Position numbers and translations under genes: made by a program. Under the pieces are notes generated by a model, which did no database searches, was not told the origin of the DNA, and was given only the letters and a program-made list of their open reading frames with translations. 11,496 bases of DNA from Planctomycetota bacterium (lineage in GTDB: Bacteria; Planctomycetota; UBA11346). The DNA is taken from the NCBI GenBank assembly GCA_013816645.1, contig JACDEC010000050.1:1-11496 (forward strand). The letters run 5' to 3'. Of the stretch, positions 6,854 to 11,496 are shown piece by piece (the stretch's first letter is position 1; each line of letters begins with the position of its first letter).

Positions 6854-6958
6854 GCTTCTCAGGCTTCCCAGCTTGCCAGCCTGCCTGCTTACCTGCTTAC
6901 CTGCTTACCTGCTTGAGGAGCTTGGTTCGACACGCAGGAAGCGGGGAAGCGGGGAAGC
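6854..6958. repeat. 8-bp tandem array with inverted second block (GCTTNCCT)
   Basis: On the plus strand the octamers GCTTCTCA, GCTTCCCA, GCTTGCCA, GCCTGCCT, three copies of GCTTACCT and GCTTGAGG run from 6854 to 6918, with one extra base at 6862. After a 17-nt gap the reverse complement of the same unit appears: AGGAAGC, GGGGAAGC, GGGGAAGC (6936-6958). The two blocks can pair over about 17 of 23 positions. The array lies in the 226-bp spacer between the PhyH-like gene and leuB. It shares its unit with the array behind ileS. No T-tract follows. Confidence 0.78.
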
Positions 6959-7033
6959 TCTGGAGCCTGACGCTCGCTGACTTGGACCTGCGCGTGGGGA
7001 GACCCTGGACTGCACGAACGATTCGACATCATT

Positions 7034-7054
7034 CCGCGCTCACCCGGAGCGCGG
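7034..7054 (+). promoter_or_regulatory. Hairpin enclosing the leuB Shine-Dalgarno
   Basis: CCGCGCTC (7034-7041), loop ACCCG (7042-7046), GAGCGCGG (7047-7054): eight perfect pairs, six of them G-C, closing one nucleotide before the leuB ATG. The only good ribosome-binding site, GGAG (7046-7049), lies in the last loop base and the 3' arm. In mRNA this stem should block ribosome access unless it is opened, so it could control translation. It could also be partly a consequence of high GC. Confidence 0.5.
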
Positions 7055-7055
7055 C

Positions 7056-8138
7056 ATGGCGGCATACACGATCTCGGTCATCCACGGCGACGGCATCGGC
7101 CCCGAGGTCTGCGCCGAGGGCGTCAAGGCGCTCAAGGCGGTGGGCGCGGCCTGCGGCCACAGCTTCGCCTTCACCGACTATCTCGCCGGCGGCGCGGCGC
7201 TCGACAAGCACGGTGTCCCCCTGCCTCCCGACACCATCAAGGGCGTGAAGGATTCGCACGCCCTGCTGTTCGGCGCGATCGGCGGCCCGAAGTGGGAGAA
7301 GGTCGCGCACCACCTCAAGCCCGAGGCCGGTCTGCTCCAGCTGCGCAAGGAGCTCGGCGCGTTCGCCAACCTGCGCCCGGCCAATGTGCATGACGAGCTG
7401 CTCGACGCGTCGACCATCAAGCCCGAGGTGCTCAAGGGCACCGACGTGATGGTGGTGCGCGAACTCACCGGCGGCATCTACTTCGGCACCCCGCGCGGCA
7501 TCGACGGCGAAGGCGCCAACCGCAAGGGCTACAACACCGAGGTCTACGCGGTCTACGAGATCGAGCGCATCGCCAAGGTCGCCTTCGACATCGCCCGGCT
7601 GCGCCGCAAGAAGGTCTGCTCGGTCGACAAGGCCAATGTGCTCGAGAGCTCGCAGCTCTGGCGCGACACCGTCATCGGCCTGCACAAGCAGTACCCCGAC
7701 GTCGAACTGAGCCACATGTACGTCGACAACTGCGCGATGCAGCTGATCCGCAACCCCCGCCAGTTCGACGTCATCGTCACCGGCAACATCTTCGGCGACA
7801 TCCTCTCCGACGAGGCGAGCATGCTCACCGGCTCGATCGGCATGCTGGCGTCCGCCTCGGTCGGCGGCCCGGTCGGGTTCTTCGAGCCGACCCACGGCAG
7901 CGCCCCCGACATCGTCGGCCAGGAGAAGGCCAACCCCCTCGCCACCATCGCCACGGTCGGGATGCTGCTGCGTTACGGCCTCAAGCTGACCGCCGAGGCC
8001 GACCTGGTCGACCGGGCGATCCGTCAGGTCCTGTCCTCGGGCCTGCGCACCCCCGACATCGCCCGTCCCGGCGAGCGGATCTCGACCACCCGCACGGTCG
8101 GCGACGCGGCCGCGGCGGCGATCCGCGCCGCTCGCTGA
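7056..8138 (+). CDS. leuB: 3-isopropylmalate dehydrogenase
   Basis: Leucine biosynthesis enzyme (cytoplasmic, 360 residues, typical length). It oxidatively decarboxylates (2R,3S)-3-isopropylmalate with NAD+ to 2-oxoisocaproate, using Mg2+ or Mn2+. All family residues are visible: GDGIGPEV (11-18), LLFGAIGGPKW (70-80), substrate arginines R97 and R107 in LRKELGAFANLRP, R135 in VVRELTGGIYFG, Y142, K192 in SVDKANVLESSQLWRD, and metal-binding D224 (MYVDNCAMQL), D248 and D252 (NIFGDILSDEASM). The NAD-binding loop PTHGSAPDIVGQEKANP (278-294) marks it as IPMDH rather than isocitrate dehydrogenase. leuA, leuC and leuD are not nearby, so it is a stand-alone gene in this window. A stable hairpin covers its Shine-Dalgarno, and a repeat array lies upstream. 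The ATG at 7056 has GGAG 6 nt before it. Confidence 0.97.
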   Translation: MAAYTISVIHGDGIGPEVCAEGVKALKAVGAACGHSFAFTDYLAGGAALDKHGVPLPPDTIKGVKDSHALLFGAIGGPKWEKVAHHLKPEAGLLQLRKELGAFANLRPANVHDELLDASTIKPEVLKGTDVMVVRELTGGIYFGTPRGIDGEGANRKGYNTEVYAVYEIERIAKVAFDIARLRRKKVCSVDKANVLESSQLWRDTVIGLHKQYPDVELSHMYVDNCAMQLIRNPRQFDVIVTGNIFGDILSDEASMLTGSIGMLASASVGGPVGFFEPTHGSAPDIVGQEKANPLATIATVGMLLRYGLKLTAEADLVDRAIRQVLSSGLRTPDIARPGERISTTRTVGDAAAAAIRAAR

Positions 8139-8206
8139 CCCCCGCAGGGCTGGGCGAGACGGGACCACACCATCCGTCACGGTCTGGACAGAACGAAACC
8201 AGCCGT

Positions 8207-8212
8207 TTAAAT
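8207..8212 (+). promoter_or_regulatory. Possible -10 box of lipoprotein gene
   Basis: TTAAAT (8207-8212) lies 16 bp after TGGACA (8185-8190), a sigma70-like pair in an otherwise GC-rich spacer. The expected transcription start falls within a few bases of the ATG at 8222, which would leave almost no leader. That fits the missing Shine-Dalgarno but remains tentative. Confidence 0.25.
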
Positions 8213-8221
8213 GCGCCCCTT

Positions 8222-8869
8222 ATGAATAGCCATCTGCGTTATGTCCTCGTGGGCGGTCTGGCCCTCGCTTCCCTCACCGCGACCGGCTGCGGCTCGTCCA
8301 AGCGCCAGTTGGCCTACGCGAAGGTCCAGATCTCGGAGCTCGAGCGCGAGAACCAGCGCCTCGACGCCGAGCTGGCCGCCTGCCGCGCCGACCAGGGCCA
8401 CGGCGCCCCGGTCGCCCCGGTCAATCCCGGCGACGGCTCACCGGCCAACACCGGCGACGTGCAGTGGGATGGCCGCGCGGCCGAGCAGGTCGCCACGATC
8501 AGCAACGAGATCCTCTTCAAGCCGGGTTCGGCGGTGCTCGGCGACAAGGCCAAGAAGGTGCTCAACGACGTGATCAGCACGATCAAGTCGAAGTACCCCG
8601 ACGCCAGCGTGCGCGTCGAAGGCCACACCGACGACCAGGACATCAAGCGCAGCAAGGACGAGCACAAGGACAACTGGGACCTCTCGGGCAACCGCTCCCA
8701 GGCCGTGCTGCACTACCTCATCGACCACGGCATCGCCCCCGCCAAGGCCGGCTTCGCCGGTTACGGCAAGGAGCGCCCGGTCGCCAGCAACGCATCGAAC
8801 GACGGCAAGGCCAAGAACCGCCGCGTCGAGATCGTGGTGATCACCGGCGGCGGCGCTTCCGGCAAGTAA
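8222..8869 (+). CDS. OmpA/Pal-family peptidoglycan-binding lipoprotein
   Basis: A 215-residue envelope protein anchored by lipid. The signal peptide ends in a lipobox LTATGC with C23 as the acylation site. A short coiled coil follows (about 30-55, QLAYAKVQISELERENQRLD), then a Gly/Pro/Asn linker to about 80. The C-terminal OmpA-like domain spans about 90-207: ISNEILFKPGSAVL, VRVEGHTDD (134-138), LSGNRSQAVLHYLI (R158), GYGKERPVASN and KNRRVEIVV. D137 and R158 match the Asp and Arg that hold the diaminopimelate of peptidoglycan in OmpA. It probably tethers the outer membrane to the cell wall. The loop between D137 and R158 carries a charged insert (KRSKDEHKD), several residues longer than in E. 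coli OmpA. No tolB or tolA is visible nearby, so I do not call it pal. The ATG at 8222 lacks a Shine-Dalgarno. It may share a transcript with the rhomboid gene 11 bp downstream. Confidence 0.93.
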   Translation: MNSHLRYVLVGGLALASLTATGCGSSKRQLAYAKVQISELERENQRLDAELAACRADQGHGAPVAPVNPGDGSPANTGDVQWDGRAAEQVATISNEILFKPGSAVLGDKAKKVLNDVISTIKSKYPDASVRVEGHTDDQDIKRSKDEHKDNWDLSGNRSQAVLHYLIDHGIAPAKAGFAGYGKERPVASNASNDGKAKNRRVEIVVITGGGASGK

Positions 8870-8880
8870 TCGTCCGACCC

Positions 8881-9483
8881 GTGCCCAACGTGGCGACGGG
8901 CGCGAACCAGCCAGTCGGCGACCTGCAACGGGTCGTTGGCTGGCTGGTGCTGTTATGGGCGGTCTTCATCGCCGATGTGGTGATGCATGTGTTCTTCGCC
9001 CAACCCGCCCTCGGCGAACGCTTCGGCCTGCGACCGCACACCGTATCCGGGCTGGTCGGCATCGTCGGCGCGCCGTTCCTGCACGCGAACATCCAGCACC
9101 TGGTCGGCAACACCGTGCCGCTGTTCATCCTGGGTTGGCTGTCCTGCGGCTATTCGCGCAAGCTGACCTTGGTGGCGGTGGTCTACGCCGCGCTGATCGG
9201 CGGCACGCTGACCTGGTTCCTGGGCAGCTCGAACGAGGTCCACATCGGCGCCAGCGGCATCGTCTTCGGCCTCGCCGGATTCCTGCTCGCCAACGCGATA
9301 TTCCGTAAAGGCTGCGGCGCGATCCTCATCGCCCTGCTGGTCATCGTGCTGTTCGGCAGCAGCCTCTACGCCGGCCTGGTGATCCGCGAGGCCGGCGGCC
9401 AGCGCATCAGCCTAGAGATGCACGCGGGCGGACTGCTCGGCGGGGTGATCGCGGCGTGGCGGTTGCGGCGGCAGAAGGCGTGA
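8881..9483 (+). CDS. Rhomboid-family intramembrane serine protease
   Basis: A 200-residue membrane protease with about six hydrophobic segments, predicted to cleave transmembrane proteins within the bilayer. The catalytic dyad is visible: S125 in the GASG motif (HIGASGIVFGLAGFLL) and H181 in EMHAGGLLGG. H68, H73 and N77 in HANIQHLVGN reproduce the spacing of H145, H150 and N154 of E. coli GlpG, which build the oxyanion hole and support the active site. Length fits a minimal bacterial rhomboid without an added cytoplasmic domain. The start is GTG at 8881, 11 bp after the lipoprotein stop. There is no clear Shine-Dalgarno, so translation by reinitiation from the upstream gene is plausible. A GTG at 8890 is the next option. 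It is convergent with the MATE gene. The substrate is unknown. Confidence 0.93.
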   Translation: MPNVATGANQPVGDLQRVVGWLVLLWAVFIADVVMHVFFAQPALGERFGLRPHTVSGLVGIVGAPFLHANIQHLVGNTVPLFILGWLSCGYSRKLTLVAVVYAALIGGTLTWFLGSSNEVHIGASGIVFGLAGFLLANAIFRKGCGAILIALLVIVLFGSSLYAGLVIREAGGQRISLEMHAGGLLGGVIAAWRLRRQKA

Positions 9484-9515
9484 GAGGAAGGGGTGGTACT
9501 GTGTGGGGGTACGAC

Positions 9516-9565
9516 GTGCGATGTGCGATGTGCGAAGTGAAGCCATCGCACGTCGCACATCGCAC
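9516..9565. repeat. Inverted 7-bp arrays (GTGCGAT) forming a 21-bp stem
   Basis: Three copies of GTGCGAT/A in tandem (9516-9536) face three inverted copies, ATCGCAC, GTCGCAC, ATCGCAC (9545-9565), across an 8-nt loop. Pairing gives 19 Watson-Crick pairs, one G-T and one mismatch at the loop. GGGGG (9505-9509) and CCCCC (9569-9573) can extend it after a small internal loop. It lies between the convergent rhomboid and MATE genes and touches the MATE stop codon. It could act as a two-way transcript end or RNA-stabilising hairpin, but no T-tract follows on either strand. Confidence 0.85.
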
Positions 9566-9572
9566 TCTCCCC

Positions 9573-11126
9573 CTATCTCCGCACCGACATCCCTCGCCAC
9601 GGGCCGAACAGGAATCTCAGGAACATGATCGCCGCGATCACCCAGCAATAGAGCGCGAACATCGCGTAGCTGGCGGTGAGCGCAGTGACGTTCCAGCTGG
9701 CGAGCAGGGCGGGATCGGCGAGGCGCAGCAGCGCCCACACCGGCAGCGCCAGGATCAGGATCGCCGAGGCGACCATCGCCACCAGGGTCCAGCGGGTGTC
9801 GCCGGCGCCGACCACCACCATGCGGAAGATCCAGTGCAGGCCGTCGCCGATCGCGGCGATGGCCAGGCAGGCGAGCACCGGCGCGACCTGCGAGCGGATC
9901 TCCTCCCAGCGGGCGGCCGCGCCGGCAGCGTCGGCGTCGGTGTCAGCGTAGAGCGCGGCGAGTTGTTCGGGAAACACGAGGAAGATTACGGCGACCGCGC
10001 AGAGCACCGGCGTCGCCAAGCGTACGGCCAGCCAGCCGACGGAACGGGCGAGATCGGGTCGACCGGCACCCAGGCACTGGCCGACCGCGATCGCCACGCC
10101 CTGGCTGAGACCCATCACCGGAACCAGCACCAGCAGGTAGATCGAGAAGGCGATGTTCGAGGCGCTGACCGAGGCGGTGGGCAGCCGGGTGATCGCCGCG
10201 CTGAACACCAGGAAGGCGACCATTTCCAACACTTCCGACCCGCCGCGCGGCAACGCGTAGCGGCAGAAACGCCGAATGCGCGCCCCGTCGGCATTGCGGT
10301 TGCGCCAGGTGCCGAAGACCGCGCGCATGCGCGGCGCGAAGAACAGCGCCGACCACACCGCCAGGGAGAGCAGCGAGGTCACCAGCGTGGCGATGCCGGC
10401 GCCGGTTACGCCCAAGGCGGGAATCCCGAAGCCGCCGAATATCAGCCAGCGGTTGAGCGCGATCGACACCAGGCAACCACCGGCGCTGAGCGCGAAGACC
10501 AGGCGGGTGCGGCCGAGCCCGGCGAAGAAGCCGGACATCGCCGCCATCAAGGCGATCGGCCCGGTCTCGGCGAGGTACCAGCCGGTGAGCTCGGCCATCT
10601 GCGCGGCGACGGCGGGGTCGCGCAGCCCGAACAGGGCGACGATCGGCCCGCGCAGCGGGATGATCGCCAACGAGATCGCGGTGGCGATCAGGCCGCACCA
10701 CAATCCCGGCCAGCACATCGCGCCCGCCTCGTCATCCTCGCCGGCGCCATGGTGCTGGGCAGCGAAGCTGCCGAGGTAACTGGCGCTGGCGACAAAGAAG
10801 CCCTGCAGGGTCCAGGTCAGCATCCCCGCGGGATAGCTGGCGGCGAGCGCGTCCGGGCTGTACCAGGCCAGGAACAGCCGGTTCATGAAGTGCAGGAAGA
10901 AGCCGACGCCCACGCCGGCGGCCATCGGAAGCGCCAGGGCGAGCAGGCCGCGGGCGGTGGTGAGGCGTTGGATTGCCACCGGTCCGGAAGTCGATGAAGG
11001 CACCTGTCCGGAAGTCCGGAGGTCCGGAAGTCCGGACGTCTTTCCGATCGGGGCGTCGCTCGGGGTCGTGTTCGACTGAGGTTCTGATCGCTGGGCGCTG
11101 TGGGAATCTTGCGCGTCCGTGCTCAC
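9573..11126 (-). CDS. MATE-family multidrug/metabolite exporter
   Basis: Inner-membrane antiporter of the MATE (NorM/DinF) type with about 12 transmembrane segments. From ALPMAAGVGVGFFLHFMNRL on, the protein shows the two-lobe MATE pattern: PAGMLTWTLQGFFVASASYLG, LSAGGCLVSIALNRWLIFGG with GIPALGVTGAGIATL in lobe 1, and the lobe-2 repeat VMGLSQGVAIAVGQCLGAGRPDLA followed by FLVFPEQLAALYADT. The substrate is unknown. Start is uncertain. GTG at 11126 overlaps the upstream stop as GTGA and has GGAAG 4 nt before it, giving 517 residues with a 49-residue extension partly encoded by the inverted repeat array. GTG at 10979 (AIQRLTTARG) gives 468 residues, the normal family size. The conserved core is the same either way. 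No frame damage is seen. It follows the probable hemA on the same strand. Confidence 0.88.
   Translation of the reverse strand: MSTDAQDSHSAQRSEPQSNTTPSDAPIGKTSGLPDLRTSGQVPSSTSGPVAIQRLTTARGLLALALPMAAGVGVGFFLHFMNRLFLAWYSPDALAASYPAGMLTWTLQGFFVASASYLGSFAAQHHGAGEDDEAGAMCWPGLWCGLIATAISLAIIPLRGPIVALFGLRDPAVAAQMAELTGWYLAETGPIALMAAMSGFFAGLGRTRLVFALSAGGCLVSIALNRWLIFGGFGIPALGVTGAGIATLVTSLLSLAVWSALFFAPRMRAVFGTWRNRNADGARIRRFCRYALPRGGSEVLEMVAFLVFSAAITRLPTASVSASNIAFSIYLLVLVPVMGLSQGVAIAVGQCLGAGRPDLARSVGWLAVRLATPVLCAVAVIFLVFPEQLAALYADTDADAAGAAARWEEIRSQVAPVLACLAIAAIGDGLHWIFRMVVVGAGDTRWTLVAMVASAILILALPVWALLRLADPALLASWNVTALTASYAMFALYCWVIAAIMFLRFLFGPWRGMSVRR
10983..11038. repeat. 8-bp array TCCGGAAG, first (MATE-side) block
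   Basis: In-register octamers: TCCGGAAG at 10983, two degenerate units, then TCCGGAAG (11007), TCCGGAGG (11015), TCCGGAAG (11023) and TCCGGACG (11031). The minus-strand MATE frame reads through it as LPDLRTSG-type residues. Units 11007-11038 match the reverse complement of 11131-11162 at 30 of 32 positions. Confidence 0.8.
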
Positions 11127-11496
11127 GAGACTTCCGGACTTCCGGACTTCCGGACTTCCGGACTTCCCTTTCCGATTTCCGAACCCTGCATCCCCAATAT
11201 CTCGCGCACCGCCGCCTCGGCGGCGGGATCGTCGGCGCGCTCGCGCAGGAAGCGCAGGAGCTGGTGCTGGAGCTTGTTGCCGACGCGCTCGAGACCGTAG
11301 CGCAACTGCGCGCGATCGACCGCGCCGAGCTTGGCGGCCAGGCGGACCTCCTCGGTGGCGACCACATCGTCGAACCACGCGGCGACCTCGGCGAGCAGCG
11401 CGGGCCGGCCGCTGGCCTGCTGGCGGACGTAGGCCGCCGCCGCGGCGTCGATCAACGCGCTCGCCGAGTCGACCTCCTCGCTGCGCAGGCCCTTGT
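11123..11496 (-). CDS. hemA: Probable glutamyl-tRNA reductase, C-terminal part (cut by window edge)
   Basis: The frame is open from the right edge to TGA at 11125-11123, giving about 124 residues of a longer protein. It is helix-rich, with WFDDVVATEEVRLAAKLG, then GLERVGNKLQHQLLRFLRER and a closing AAVREILGM. This resembles the dimerisation domain at the C-terminus of glutamyl-tRNA reductase (pattern L-x-NKLLH-x-P-x-x-x-LR, then a short helix ending LFGL/LGL). That enzyme reduces Glu-tRNA to glutamate-1-semialdehyde, the first step of C5 tetrapyrrole synthesis. The catalytic part lies outside the window, so the call is tentative. An unrelated helical protein is the alternative. After the normal family end (LGM) a 21-residue tail follows, coded mostly by the 8-bp array. 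Its stop overlaps the GTG of the MATE gene by 4 nt. Confidence 0.52.
   Translation of the reverse strand, partial: KGLRSEEVDSASALIDAAAAAYVRQQASGRPALLAEVAAWFDDVVATEEVRLAAKLGAVDRAQLRYGLERVGNKLQHQLLRFLRERADDPAAEAAVREILGMQGSEIGKGSPEVRKSGSPEVS
11131..11170. repeat. 8-bp array CTTCCGGA, inverted (hemA-side) block
   Basis: Four perfect tandem copies of CTTCCGGA (11131-11162) plus a variant CTTCCCTT. Weaker copies run on to about 11183. On the minus strand it reads TCCGGAAG, the unit of the block at 10983-11038, so the two blocks face each other across 92 nt. It codes the Gly-Ser-Pro-Glu-Val-Arg-Lys-Ser tail of the probable HemA and supplies the GGAAG just before the MATE GTG. Confidence 0.85.

Noticed and set aside
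6854..6958. CRISPR-like array
   Set aside because: Units are 8 bp, contiguous, without spacers, and orientation flips. No cas gene is nearby.
6844..6980. Leucine-rich leader peptide (attenuator) ahead of leuB
   Set aside because: One frame reads Leu-rich because the CTTACCTG units happen to encode Leu, Thr, Cys, Pro and Ala in turn. There is no credible start with a ribosome-binding site and no terminator/antiterminator pair with a T-tract.
7029..8180. 383-codon minus-strand frame opposite leuB
   Set aside because: A shadow frame caused by high GC at third codon positions of leuB. No recognisable domain, and leuB explains every codon.
8139..8221. Intrinsic terminator after leuB
   Set aside because: Only 4-bp inverted matches (for example ACGG/CCGT) and no T-tract.
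9456..10997. 513-codon plus-strand frame opposite the MATE gene
   Set aside because: Composition is dominated by Arg, Gly, His and Gln as expected for an antisense shadow. The minus strand encodes a clear membrane transporter.
11127..11378. MATE protein starting at 11378 (601 residues)
   Set aside because: The extra residues are Arg/Ala-rich and lie antiphase within the probable hemA coding sequence, which explains that DNA better.

Overview
This is a GC-rich bacterial chromosomal window with tight, mostly housekeeping gene content. No phage, transposase, plasmid or CRISPR gene is visible. Three features suggest Planctomycetota or a relative within the PVC group: an exported protein with a charged 'GNLEAALAIKAKIEEL' coiled coil, an AraC regulator divergent from a phytanoyl-CoA-dioxygenase-like enzyme, and a long eukaryote-like (type 2) isoleucyl-tRNA synthetase. 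The lineage is inferred from gene style, not proven.

Layout from left to right: the 5' part of an exported protein of unknown function (minus, cut by the window edge); ileS (plus); an exported coiled-coil protein with a LecA/PA-IL-like C-terminal domain (minus); an AraC-family regulator (minus) divergent from a PhyH-family Fe(II)/2-oxoglutarate dioxygenase (plus); leuB (plus); an OmpA/Pal-like lipoprotein (plus) followed 11 bp later by a rhomboid protease (plus); a MATE-family multidrug exporter (minus); and the C-terminal end of a probable glutamyl-tRNA reductase (minus, cut by the window edge). The AraC/PhyH pair looks like a regulator with its target. The probable hemA and the MATE gene can be read as a translationally coupled pair through a GTGA start/stop overlap. 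The remaining genes look like independent units.

The most unusual structure is not a protein. Four of the gene junctions carry short tandem arrays of a 7-8 bp unit, and in three of them the array is repeated in inverted orientation a short distance away, giving foldback or 'mirror' arrays. Three of the four use an 8-mer built on CTTCC (CTTCCCTG/CTTACCTG/CTTCCGGA). The fourth uses GTGCGAT and makes a nearly perfect 21-bp hairpin between two convergent genes. At the hemA/MATE junction the array runs into both reading frames and supplies the C-terminal tail of one protein and possibly the N-terminal extension and ribosome-binding site of the next. A separate 8-bp perfect hairpin directly before leuB encloses its Shine-Dalgarno sequence.
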